Assembly (NCBI RefSeq): GCF_030445035.2
Contig: NW_026688628.1
Location: 3,286,001 to 3,350,000, forward strand
Source: Dasypus novemcinctus
Taxonomy: Eukaryota > Chordata > Mammalia > Cingulata > Dasypodidae
Direction of reading: 5' to 3'
DNA length: 64,000 bases
Part shown: in pieces, positions 22,310 to 32,850 of the stretch
Layout: every line of letters begins with the position of its first letter
Numbering within the stretch: the first letter of the stretch is position 1
The notes under the pieces: generated by a model
The model's input: only the letters and a program-made list of their open reading frames with translations
Database searches by the model: none
Told to the model about the DNA's origin: nothing
Made by a program: the position numbers and the translations under genes

Positions 22310-24600
22310 TTACTGGCTAAAAGTGGGTCACTTTAATTTAGGTGTTAAGGCCCTAGTATGAGAATAAAGCAGCAAGAAACAGGGCTCACAGGATGAAAAG
22401 ATTTAGAATGCTGCACCACCTGCCCCTCCCCCAAGTCCCTGAACACAGTCAGAGAGGAGGGAAATGGCACTTAATAAGGCCTCCCTGCACCCTGACCAAG
22501 ACAGTGAGGAGGACATTCATGACTATGAACATGATGGATCAGATTGGGAGGAAGATTCCTCTTGTCTGTACCCCAATCTTACCCCTTCAGAAAAAGGATT
22601 AAGGGTGGGGCCAAGGTCTCTGGGGAATTACTTTTTTGATTCAGTACTTGATACAGACAGGAAGGTTGGGAAACCTTGTGCTGCAGTTTAACAGCACTCT
22701 CTGGCCTAATAAAAAGACCTCAGGAACCTGAAATCTGTTACTCTTTGCCTATGCAAAGATACAGCTGTCCCTAAGGAATAACAGCACACACAAGAAATGC
22801 TTTTATTGACCTGCTAATGTCTTTGTCTCCATCCCTATATGAGTTTTGACCCAGATCAATTTGCCTTCAGGTGGACTAGCCTCCAGGATACTTTGATTGT
22901 GCTCCCAAAGGGCTGCCCTGCCATTTGCTACCTGGGGGTAGGGTTAGACTTATAACAAGACCAGTTACCCCAACAGCAGGTGTCATTCACAATATTTATT
23001 ACATCCTCATTCAAGGACACACTAAAATAATTGGCTAAATAGGCCATACACAAAATCATAAATATTTTAACATCTATAGATTATGCGATCATCCCTGAGA
23101 AGGTCCAGGAGATAGCCTAACAGGCAGAATTTCTAGGGGGCACTTGAGCTGATATTTAGAGGGGCACGCTAGACAAAGATAAGTGGAAGTTCTTGTCACT
23201 GGCAGTTCCTACTACCAAGAAGCCAAAATGGCTAATAGGCCTGTGTGGCCACAGGAGAAAATGTGCCACATTGGGACATTTTTTAGGCTCCTCTAGTTAA
23301 GGTCACCACCAAGGAAACCATCTTTAAAGGTGGCCCCAACAATAGTGGGTTCTAGAGTCTATACAACAAACTGTGGAAGAAAACTGCCACAAGGGACAAT
23401 GCAACCCTCCACTCCTGTAAAACTTCTTCCCATGCTGACTGGAGATTGTGACAACAAAAAGCTGCCATGGGGTGTGCTGAAATCCTTCAGGTTTCATACA
23501 TACACATTACCAAAGTCAGCTGTTATCTACACCACCTTAAATGGCAGCATTTAGTCTATTATTGGGCCTTAGTGGAGACCAAGCATTAAAACAATTATGG
23601 CCATAATTGTTTATGGTCATAACTCTGAGATCCAAACTGGTCATCCTCATGTGTGTACTCTCTAATCTTACTAATAAAGCAGGATAGATTCAATAAAGTT
23701 CAATCATGAAATTAAAATGGTATATCCAAGACAGAACCTGACTGGGGACTAAGGGAGTTAGAACATCCAAATAAAAATATCTGCTTCATTATATGTAGCT
23801 AAATACCCTACAAGGTCAGTTATAGTCCCTTACTTGGCTAAGTGGCACCCCTTGGTTCAAAAAATTTCCTAATGGCTTGGTATGGGTCAAGAGATTAATA
23901 TATCAACAAAATTGAAGGCTATTAAAGGCCACTGGGCTGCTGCAGCCATCCATCCCAAGGATGGTCACCTACTACATACTGAAAAAGGGTATTATGTCCA
24001 ATTGAGTGGTGATGGCTGTATAGGACACTCCAAACTCAACTTCCTGCTACACATTTACAGACTCATAGGCCATTACAAAAGCTAAACTTATCATCTGGCA
24101 ACTTCCAAATCAATGACTAGTGGCTCCTCCATATATGCACAGGGATTATAACAACTGCTCATGAGCTGGAAGAGATCAGTTTGTCACCCATGTTGATGTT
24201 CATTGCAAATGACCTTTTAAAGCAGAATAATAAAATCCCTTTGCTGACCAAGCATGCACCCAATAGGTGCCTGTTAGACCCATGACCAAATGGGACACAG
24301 AATCACTTAATATGCACTTGTGGGTCAAATCACAAAGACTTATCCTGAAGGAAGTGAAAGCCAAATATGTGGCATACCCATGTGACCCCTGCCAATGAGT
24401 AGAGGTTGTTGGGACACATCAGTTGGGGCTTAGGACCCACTGGAGAGTGTCATCTTGGACACATAAAATACCTGGCCTCTAGTCAAGGGCTCTGGTGCTG
24501 TTTCTAGTTCTTTACCTTATAATTTTAATAGCTTAACTCACTTTTATATTACTATTAGACCTATCATTTATTCCAAGTATTATTTCTTCATATTTATATT
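22310..24600 (+). mobile_element. ERV B: internal ERV fragment, same family as ERV A
   Basis: A plus-strand retroviral interior without LTRs. At 22318-22400 it shares aggtgttaaggccctagt and its surroundings with ERV A (minus, near 7500). The acidic gag/pro linker follows (22464-22640, rich in Asp and Glu). The protease is missing, so there is an internal deletion relative to ERV A. Reverse transcriptase traces start near 22850 (a DQFAFRW-like stretch). The catalytic site near 22995-23020 has both aspartates changed to tyrosines (IYYIL). Further on are an EKVQE and FLG stretch (23090-23140), then integrase relics (24180-24400). All frames are broken. Confidence 0.72.
24180..24480 (+). pseudogene. 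ERV B integrase N-terminal relic
   Basis: Retroviral integrase joins viral DNA to host DNA. Its N-terminal zinc-binding domain has an HH-CC pattern. Here a THVDVHCK stretch (24182-24210) and a CDPCQ stretch (24381-24395) resemble that domain boundary, with stops between. The ERV ends within about 200 bp after this. Assignment is moderate because the frame is badly broken. Confidence 0.5.
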
Positions 24601-24659
24601 TTAATTCTACATTACAAAAAAAGATCTTCAAATCTCTCCAAACTCTAAGTGATATTTAT

Positions 24660-26275
24660 AATGCTTAAAATGATGTACGTATAAGATAGTGTTAGGGTAA
24701 GTGCACCCACATCATCTCTCCTACAAAAAAAAAAAAATGGCTGAGTTGGTACAAAATCCTGCCTGAGTGAGCTGCTTTGGGAACTCACAAAGCTGGAGGC
24801 TTCTGCATCAATCTGGAGAGAGTGCAAAAAAAGAGTGATCACTCAAGGTAAAACCACAGGTTTCTGGTGCTTGTGCCTGGAGCTGCGGGAAGGCTAAGTC
24901 CCTTCCTTAGGGCAGGTAGTTGCAGCACTCCCTGAACCCTGGCAGTCACAGGCAGCAGCTTTCCACAAATCCCATCTTCCCCAAACTTGCATTCCCCAAA
25001 TCCAGTGGTCCCCGAACCCTAAACCCTGATATTCCTCGAACTGATCTGCCTTGGTCTTGGACAGATTCCAAGAGTGAGAGAGTTCTGGTGAAGGGTGCAG
25101 AAGGGTCTGACAAGTGTGGGTTCAATTGTCTGGAACCTCCTTTTTGAGTTTTGAGGAACATACCAGATGGCTTTAGAAGAAACTAGGAAGAGGTGAGAGG
25201 CAAATCTGCTGAGGCAGCCTAATTACTTAAATGCTCTGGGATAGGGAAAATCAGTCTGGGAAAAGGTGTAGTCAGGCAGTTAACTAGTCCTTTGCATTAC
25301 ACCTAAGGGAGGGGTGCAGTAAGAAGTGCTTGGTAGGTTTCCAAGAGCATATTTAGGGTTCCTAACAGAGGTGTGGGTGCTTTCTCTCAAAGAGATGGAG
25401 AGTCATTATTTTCTGTGGTGAACTGGTTCACCTGGGTCCCATTTGAATCTTGGAGGGGAACTCTCACACGGGCTTCCTGCTGCCCTGGGAGAGAGAGAAG
25501 TGAGGATGGGAGAAAGGGGGAAGGACAGATTCCTAATTAGTTTACGTGGGGGGTCATTAATGGGGGATGCATGGGTGGGAGGGAGCTCTCCAGGGCATGC
25601 ATATAGGGTATATAGATATGTTTGGATATTCGCTGGGTATTGACATAAAGGGTAGAGTATCACACAACAACTGAGGGAGTGTTGAGTTTCCATTCCAGGA
25701 AACTGTTACTCTCCTCAATGGAGCAGCAACAATCTCCCAAATACAAGGGCAAAGACCAGAGTAGAAGAATGGTTCAATGATGGGCCCTTGGTACTGATGG
25801 CTATGCTTACAAGTCTGTGTGCTTGGAATTTCAACTAGGCATAGAGCTGCAGGGTGCCTAAGAGTTACCTCCTGAGAGCCTCCGTGTTGCTCAAATGTGG
25901 CCACTCTCTAAGCCAAACTCAGCATGTACATGCATTACCTTCTTCCCAGCTTGGACTCCTGGGCATTTTTGGGACTTGATGCTGTCCTGAGTATTGCAGA
26001 GACAGTTGCAGGACATTATATATCCTGCCATAACCCCATGAATCGACTGGGAGAGAGTGTAAACTACAATGTGAACTATAATCCATGCTGTGTAGCAATG
26101 TTCCAAAATGTACTCATCAAATGCAATGAATGTGCCACACTAATGAAAGAAGTTGTTGATGTGGGAGGAGTGGGGGGTGTGGGGAGTGGGGTATATGGGA
26201 ACCTCCTATATTTTTAATTGTAACATTTTATGTGATTTAAGTATCTTTAAAAAAGATAATAAAAATGTTTTAAAA
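24660..26275 (+). mobile_element. internally deleted L1: 5'UTR joined to 3'UTR
   Basis: The first part (about 24695-25540) matches the L1 copy C 5'UTR (36270-37100): a catcatctctcc start, aatggctgagt, gctttgggaac, aatctggagag, caggtttctggtgc, then aggaacataccag, cagcctaatt, ttagggttcc and gaactggttcacctgggtcccatttgaat. Near 25545 it passes directly into type A 3'UTR (gggagggagctctccagggcatg onward, as at 61155) and ends in an A-rich tail at about 26275. ORF1 and ORF2 are entirely missing. A UTR-to-UTR junction such as this could come from RNA splicing, template switching or later deletion. Confidence 0.75.
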
Positions 26276-26319
26276 AATTATGTATATACACATAAATTCC
26301 CTTAGAAGTCTAGTATTCT

Positions 26320-27385
26320 TTTTTTAATATACTTTTTTATTTTATTTTTTAAAAAGAAACTAGATTACAAATATGTTACCAAAAAATATAGGGGATTCTC
26401 ATATGCCCTGCTCCCTAGCTCTCCCTTATTTTCCCACATCAGCAACATCCTTTATTAGTGTGGTACATTTGTCACAATTGTTGAACACATCTTGGAGCAT
26501 TGCCACTAAGCAATGATTATAGTTTACATTGGAGTTTACACTCTCTCCTGCACATTTTTGCAAGTTATTACATGACATACAATGGCCTGTATTTGTCATT
26601 AAAATGTCATTCAGAATAATTTCCAGGTCCCCAAAATGCCCCCAAATTACACCTATTTTTCCCTTTCTCTCCTCTCAGAACCTCCAGTGGCCACTACCTC
26701 CACATCCAAGATAAATGTTCCTCCATTAATAAGATCACAAAGTCTACACTGGAAAAAACTACTCTAGTCTACTCTAGTTTGTTGTCCATTCTCAAATCCT
26801 GAGGATTCTGTGAGATGATGACCACTCAACCTCTAATTCAGAAGGGGCTTAGGTCCCATGGGGCAGATGGATGGGACTTTCTTGCTTGCAGTTGCAGACA
26901 CTCTCTCTTCCTTGAGATGGTCACTGTCAGTCATTTTCTCCTTGTTAGTTGTCCTGGTTGAGTCCAATGAATTGGAGAGTAGGTGTTGTGATTCTGGTTG
27001 AGATTCAGAGTCCAACTGGTACACAGACAGCCTAAAGATTTAAACTTCTTGGACATACACCTATGAAGTCTAATACTAAATATAGGTTCAAACAGAGGAG
27101 CAGCAGAGTCATGTGCAGGTTAAAAACAACTGAGTCCGACTCTTTCACGCTGGGAAGCACCAATTACAAAGTAGTCCCACTGGCAGGGTGCCAAACTTCT
27201 GAGCTGTCTGCCTTGCCTATAGTGTCTGGATATCTCCAGAGCCCTCAGGAGCCTCACTATTGAGGTAATAGTTACTTTGGCAGTCAATGAGTTCCTGCTG
27301 AGATGTGCATAAGTGTAACCTCTGAAATGACCTCCTGACTCACTCTGAAGTCTCTTAGCCATATACACTTATTTGTCTTTACCCT
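26320..27385 (-). mobile_element. L1 3'UTR fragment (type A), about 1.06 kb
   Basis: A minus-strand copy of the type A 3'UTR with its A/T-rich end at 26320-26350. On the plus strand one sees, in reversed order, the C/T-rich stretch, caatgattatagtttacattggagtttacactc, cctccagtggccactacc, cttaggtcccatggggcag, tgcttgcagttgcag, the ttgttagttgtcctgg stretch and, near 27300, gagatgtgcataagtg. It is tail-to-tail with the preceding plus-strand copy, which makes a large inverted repeat centred near 26300. Confidence 0.8.
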
Positions 27386-28530
27386 TCTTAAGACTGTGAT
27401 TTATTTTTGACAGCAAAATTTATAAGCAAAATCAATCTTTATATCTATGAATATATTATTAATTGGTTTTTCACTGTCCTACTGTCCCTTGTAACAATCT
27501 ATTTGAATTCATTTTCAAAAGTTATTTGTGTATTTTCTTATTCAAAATCTGTATTTCTTCCCATGCTTTGCAGTATAGAGATGTTTATTTAAAATCCTGA
27601 GGGAGCCAACTGAAAGCTGCTTAGGATTTCCTTGCCTTGGAACTATATGCCTGGTAAGCTTTTGTGTATTTATATGGAGATGACCACAATTTTCTTTGGT
27701 CTCATCACTGCCACATAGCAGGATTCCTTTCTCTCAGGCTTCAGTTAACAAAAGCAGCCATGGTTTCCCCTGTCAATCCCCTGTTATATTTTCAAGCACA
27801 TACATGGCAGGTAACTGAAAGCTGAATTCTGCTGGTGTTAATATGAAGAAGCTAAGAAAAATCTAAATCGGTCTATCAGGACTCAGCATTACATGTTCTG
27901 TCCTCCCACTAGAGTCTACATTTCCTGAATTTTAAGATGTCTAAAGGCATCAGACCTTCATTCTACTTCCATATATAATGTTACCCAAGGTTTCTGCTCT
28001 TGTTTGTAAGTCATCCATTTTCATATGTTGCCTTCTGAAATGTATAAATATCAATTAATGAGTATTTCTCATGGTGTTCATCTCTGGAGTTCATAGTCTT
28101 TGGATCCCTTAACTATTATTTCAATGGTGTCTCGATGAGGATAAAAGACATATATTTTTCTTGGACTTAAATCTACCAAGGCTTTAAAAGAGAGGTATGA
28201 AGTGAACATGCTTACTAAGCATACTTCTTTAATGTTGAATAAACAGACAATTGGATGGAATGTGGTTGGATTTCAGCCATTTGATCCACACAGTTGCTCA
28301 GTTCCTACTATTGCTTTATTTATAGTGTTTAAACCTGTTAATTCCTTACTTTCCAACTCGCCTCTACATTATTATTTCAATTATGGCTTCAGGTATAGTT
28401 GTTCTCTGTGTCCAAGATTAGAAATGTCAAGCACAGGCACATCTTGTGAAAAGCAAGAAAATTTGGAGTTTAAATTTATCAGGGAAGGAAGAGTAAAATC
28501 CTCTTGTAAGTAAATGGATTGTTAAAACCC
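27386..28530. other. anonymous non-coding DNA
   Basis: About 1.1 kb without recognisable repeat or gene. The 103-codon frame at 28202-28513 has no family features and I do not support it. Confidence 0.45.
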
Positions 28531-28851
28531 AGCTCTCAGATTGTGAAAAGATGGTGGAGTAGGAAGCTCCAGGACACAGTCCTTCCACCAACATAATTAT
28601 TAAACAACAGGACCATCTGAAACAACTATTCTGAAATTCCAGATGACAGAACACTGTAAAGCATGGAGGGAAGATCAGGAGGAAGAAGCTGATAAATTAT
28701 GGTAAGTAACAGTAAATCCCTCTCACTGCATGGCAGCTACAGCCACCCATCCCCCCTCTGGGGTCCAGCAACTAGCTAGCTCTCTGGTGACAAAAAAGGA
28801 AATATAAATCCTCTTCCCCAAGTCCAAGAGTGGGTATGGCTGGTCACTGAT
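28531..28851 (+). mobile_element. HAL1/L1 5' end fragment
   Basis: It starts with gaaaagatggtggagtaggaagctcc, a form typical of the 5' end of HAL1 or old L1 elements, then cagtccttccaccaac and gggtccagcaactagc. It appears to be the 5' part of an old element whose ORF1 remnants continue at 30360-31436 after later insertions. Confidence 0.6.
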
Positions 28852-29366
28852 TGTGATGGTTAGGATAATGTGTCAACTCAGCCAGGTAAGAATCCTAATG
28901 CACTGATCATGGTATTTGATTAGCAACTTTAGATCACTAGGGTCCTGGCTCTGAGGGTGGCCGTTGTTTCAAACTGACCCTGAAACATCAAAGATAGCCA
29001 TTGTTCAAGCCACCCTGGACTTAGGCCATGGCAGAGAGAATTAAATACACTATGCTTCCTCAGGGCTATAGGGGACAGCTAATTGAAGGGCTGCATTTGC
29101 TGGGCAGGCCAAGAAAGAGAAGCTTTTGGGAGCCCTAGGAAAATCTCTTGACTCCTTGCTGAGCCCCTCCCAGGGTACTTTGGGTCTGGCCCATGCTCTC
29201 TTCATTGGCTCCTGGCCTGTTCGACTAGGGAAGACTGATTTGGGAAAGTACATTCTGTACTGCTTTTTCTTCCAGAATTTGCTCACCAGGCAAAAGCAGC
29301 TTGAGACAATGAAAGGAGTGTTAGTAACTAAATAGGCAGACAGTCTGAGGCAAATGTTTGCTGGCT
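28852..29366 (+). repeat. unidentified interspersed repeat (TGTGTCAACT type)
   Basis: It opens with gtgatggttaggataatgtgtcaact. A related opening (gtggtggttagactattgtgtcaactt) is present at 54363, so this looks dispersed rather than unique. I recall similar starts in mammalian DNA-transposon or LTR-type repeats but cannot name the family. The 138-codon minus-strand frame over it is not a gene. Confidence 0.4.
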
Positions 29367-29367
29367 T

Positions 29368-29480
29368 CAAAAACCCATGGGTTTTGAATGTAACATTAAA
29401 AAAATAATTATAGACAAAAAAAGGGAAAAAATAAAGTAAGGATATTTCACACACGCACACACACAAAAAAAACCCATGGG
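29368..29480 (+). mobile_element. very short L1 3' insertion (about 82 bp) with TSD
   Basis: The insert 29382-29463 consists of only the last L1 bases (ttttgaatgtaacattaaaaaaataa) and an A-rich, partly CA-repeat tail. It lies between copies of CAAAAACCCATGGG (29368-29381) and CAAAAAAAACCCATGGG (29464-29480). This is an extreme 5' truncation. Confidence 0.72.
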
Positions 29481-29600
29481 AGTGGGGAGCGAGTGTATTT
29501 CAGTGGTTGAATGTTGACTTCCCACATATGAGGTCCCAGGTTCAATCCCCAGTCCTGGTACATCCAGAACAAACAAACCAAAAAATTCATGAGAAAGATG
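29481..29600 (+). mobile_element. short tRNA-headed SINE
   Basis: About 90 bp of tRNA-like sequence. There is a box A-like run (gtatttcagtgg), then a box B (ggttcaatcccc, about 29540-29551), then an A/C-rich tail with (aaac)n. It resembles the shorter DAS SINE subfamily with a tRNA-Ala-like head. It is not a tRNA gene: the stem pairing is degraded and the tail is SINE-like. Confidence 0.65.
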
Positions 29601-29855
29601 TCTGTCTCATGGGAAAACAGGAACAACCAAACTCCTGTAAACAGAGAAAGACCAAAACAACTAACAAGCAAAATTCCAGGATAGGACAGAGGCTCAGAAA
29701 GACAGTAAGTCCTCCATACTGCATTTGCCTTGGGCAGACCTTCCTGACAGGAGGGCTGAAGCTCAAGAAAATGTCTGTTTTATCACAAGCTAGTTACAAG
29801 AGTAAGGAACAGACATTTCGGGGAAGAAATTCCAGCATTAACACTTTAAAATATT
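29601..29855. other. anonymous non-coding DNA
   Basis: A short stretch between SINEs with no recognised content. Confidence 0.4.
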
Positions 29856-30260
29856 AAAATATACAGTGGGAAACGGACTTTGGCCCAGTGGTTAGGGCGT
29901 CCGTCTACCATATGGGAGGTCTGTGGTTCAAACCCTGGGCCTCCTTGACCCGTGTGGAGCTGGCCATGCGCAGTCCTGATGCACGCAAGGAGTGCCGTGC
30001 CACACAAGGGTGTCCCCCGCGTGGGGGAGCACCACGCGCAAGGAGTGCGCCCGTGAGGAAAGCCGCCCAGCGTGAAAAGAAAGTGCAGCCTGCACAGGAA
30101 TGGCACCGCCCACACTTCCCGTGCCACTGACGACAACAGAAGCGGACAAAGAAACAAGATGCAACAAATAGACACCAAGAACAGACAACCAGGGGAGGGG
30201 GGGGAATTAAATAAATAAATAAATCTTTAAAAAAATATAAATAAAATAAAATATAGAGTG
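29856..30260 (+). mobile_element. DAS-type SINE, young, with 13-bp TSD
   Basis: A plus-strand SINE (29869-30247) flanked by AAAATATACAGTG (29856-29868) and AAAATATAGAGTG (30248-30260), one mismatch. Box A TGGCCCAGTGG is at 29881-29891 and box B GGTTCAAACCC at 29925-29935. The body is CpG-rich and ends in (AAAT)n and an A-rich tail. It is very close to the 12868 copy in the opposite strand. Confidence 0.93.
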
Positions 30261-31436
30261 CACAACAAAGGAGTACAAAGCTAATAAAGAAACAGAAAAT
30301 GATGGCCCATCAAAAGTAAGAGCATAAAAAGAAGAAGAGAATGTGGTTATAACAACAACAACAAAGACTTTAAAAAACAATCATTAAATGCTCAAGGAGA
30401 TGAAGCAAAATACAGAGAAGAAACTAAAAGATATAAGGAAAATAATGAATGATCTGTAAGAGAATCTTAGTTAAGAGACAGAAAATTTTAAAAGAACCAA
30501 ACAGAAACAATGGAATTGAGATCTACATTAAGTGTGGACAAATTCCCAGGAGGGTTGCAAGAGCAAACTGAAGCTGGCAAAAGCAAGAACCAGTGAACTC
30601 TGACACAAAGGACTTGAAATGAGGTAGGCTGGAGAATAGAAAGAAAAAAGTTATAACAGGTGAATATTATGACTCTAGCAATGGAAGAAATTATATCATT
30701 GATGTGGAGACAGTGACCACAGGGATTGCTGAAGGCAGGGAGAGGGAAAATAAGGTGTGAAATGCAGTCATTTTTGAGACTTGGAATTGTCCTGAATGAT
30801 AGTGCAGAGACAGATGCAAGACATTATATATCTTGCCATAACCTACTGAATGGAATAGGAGAGAGTGTAAAGTACAATGTAAACTATAATCCATGCTGTG
30901 TGGCAAAGAATGTACCACACTAATGTAATGAATGTAACACACTAATGAAAGGAGATGTTGATGTGGGAAAAGTGGGGGGTGTGGGGAGTGGGGCATATGG
31001 GAACCTCTTACATTTTTTAATGTAACATTTTGTGTGATCTATATGTCTTTTAAAAATAAATTAAAATATATATTTTTAAAAAGTGAATAGAGCCTAAGAT
31101 ACATCTGAGACATCATCAAGCATACCAACAAAAGGAGCAGAAGGAATATTCATAAATGACAGAGAACTTCAAAAAATTTGCAAAAGACATGAACATGCAC
31201 ATAAAAGAAGGGCAGAAAGAGCAAACATGATAAACATGAAGAGAAATATACCCCATCATCTATGGATCACACTGTTGACTGCAAAGGACAAGGAAAGAGC
31301 TCTAAGTTGTGCTAGAGAAAAGCAACATGTTATAAAATGTGAGCCCCAATTAGACTGAGTGTTAATTTCTTATCAGAATCCATACAGGCAAGAAGGCAGT
31401 GGATTCAAATACTTAAGGTACTGAAAAATGGCCTTG
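30261..31436 (+). pseudogene. old L1/HAL1 ORF1 remnants, split by an L1 3' insertion
   Basis: Sequences at about 30360-30667 and 31077-31436 resemble decayed L1-type ORF1. The first part is Lys/Glu-rich coiled-coil-like coding. The second has catcatcaagcatacc, then cacactgttgac, a ctgcaaaggacaagg stretch and catacaggcaagaaggcagtgg, the last matching the ORF1 C-terminal EARR motif. The frames hold several stops. A type A L1 3'UTR piece (30668-31076) separates the two parts. Confidence 0.65.
30668..31076 (+). mobile_element. L1 3'UTR fragment (type A) inserted in old ORF1
   Basis: Plus-strand terminal 400 bp of the type A UTR: gcaatggaagaaatt, gatgtggagac, agtgaccac, gaattgtcctgaatga, gacattatatatcttgcc, gagagtgtaaag, accacac, ggtgtggggagtgggg and tttttaatgtaacattttgtgtgatc, then an A-rich tail. 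A gtgaata copy on each side may be part of a target duplication. Confidence 0.75.
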
Positions 31437-31725
31437 GAATAAGTGTACCACATCATCTCTCCCACAAAAAATGGCTGAGTGGGGACCAAATGCTGCATGA
31501 GTGAGCTGTTTTGGGAACCCACAAAGCGGGAGGCCCCTGGACATCAATCTGGAGAGTGCAACAAAACGAGTGATTGCTCAAGGTTAAACTGTGGGTTTCT
31601 GGTGCTTTTGGCTGGAGCTGTGGGAAGGCTAAGCCCCTCCTTTAGGGCAGGTAGCTGGGCATTCCCCAAACTCTGCCTGTCATAGAGTGGCATTTGCTAT
31701 ACCCCACATTCCCCAAACTTTTAAA
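31437..31725 (+). mobile_element. L1 5'UTR fragment (copy C type)
   Basis: It matches 36283-36520 and 24705-24940: accacatcatctctcccac, aaaatggctgagtgg, gctgttttgggaaccc, atcaatctggagag and ctggagctg. It ends near 31725, 3'-truncated. This is the third L1 5'UTR of this type in the window. Confidence 0.72.
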
Positions 31726-31950
31726 TTAGATAATAGTTAAGAAAATGAGACTGTGGAAAATTAATGTGATATTATGGTGGTGCACTTTATTCTAAATCAG
31801 GAAATACATTTTGTACTCTTATTATGCTAATAGTCCAGTGAAAAAAATATGAGCATACTTTGTAGCAGTGCTTCATAATGAAATGGACCCAGTAGATTTC
31901 CCATACCACCCATGGTCCTAATCATTTTAAATATAATATCTTATATAACA
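31726..31950. other. anonymous non-coding DNA
   Basis: No recognised content. Confidence 0.4.
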
Positions 31951-32105
31951 TTTATGAGAACTATATTTGGTATAATTACTCTAATTTTAGAGAAGAAAAA
32001 TAAGATTGAGAGAGTAAGAAAATTTACCCATGTTCACAGTTAGAAAATGTGGGAGTTAGTATTTGAACTGATTACTTCATCTACAGCTCCAAAACCATTA
32101 TGCCT
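31951..32105. repeat. possible MIR-type old SINE fragment
   Basis: It carries the diverged series of aatttacccatgttcacagttag, then gtgggagttagtatttgaac and ctccaaaaccattatg. These resemble the conserved core of mammalian-wide SINEs. The family is uncertain. Confidence 0.5.
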
Positions 32106-32339
32106 ACTTACTAAAGAAGTGAATAAAATATTTACACTTAAAATACTTTGATTTCAAAAAGTGAAAATGAAGAATTTTCTATTATATATCATACACTCCT
32201 ATTTTAAATTTGCATCAGATATCCTCAATTTAAGACTTTTAAACATTGATATATGTATTGTTCAAAACCCTTTAAGCCATGTACCTCTGTAACACAACCT
32301 TTTAGACTTTTATACTAAAGAAACACATTTTCTGGTGAT

Positions 32340-32585
32340 ATGCCATGGACAAGCAATGGAGCACTGTGATTAAAATCAGGGGCTCTGGTGCCAAAATCTT
32401 TTGGTTCAAATACATTGGTTCCACACTATGTGTGTCTGTATTTCAGTACCCTGATATGTCAAATGTGGATAATAAAAGTTTGGGCTTGTTTGTGAGTATT
32501 AAAATTATTTTATATTTTTAAATAAAGTTAAATACATTGGAGAATTCCTGGCATATCATAAGTATTGTCCTTAAAATATTATTAA
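32340..32585 (+). repeat. MIR element, plus strand
   Basis: The order fits MIR: a gcactgtgattaaaatcaggggctctggtgcc head, then ggttcaaata, a tgtgtgtctgtatttcagtaccctgatatgtcaaatgtggataataa core, a gtgagtattaaa stretch and ctggcatatcataagta near the end. It is strongly diverged, as expected of an insertion that predates placental radiation. Confidence 0.75.
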
Positions 32586-32850
32586 TTGTAGAGTCTATTA
32601 TTACCTAGTGATATTTCAATTGAGATCTGCCATCTTCACAAATTAGTTTGACTTTATCAGTAAGTTGTGATTGATTTAGATTTCCACTGAATTTAATAGG
32701 GTATAAATTAACTTGGCTGAATAATTTACAGACTTTCCACAAACATTTTATACTGCCAATAAAATGAACCTCATCTAAAAGTCCTATGTGCCATCCTTCC
32801 TTTCTGGCTAACTCCCAGATGTTTCATCAATTCTGCATTTAGGAATAACC
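32586..32850. other. anonymous non-coding DNA
   Basis: No recognised content. Confidence 0.4.

Noticed and set aside
22393..22691. Small cellular gene with an acidic protein (75 codons at 22464)
   Set aside because: The acidic stretch is shared with ERV A just before its protease, so it is a retroviral linker remnant.
29050..29466. A 138-codon minus-strand frame
   Set aside because: It starts inside a short L1 tail insertion and runs through an unidentified repeat, with no family features.
29881..29950. A tRNA gene
   Set aside because: Box A and box B are present, but they belong to a SINE head with a long body, A-rich tail and TSD.
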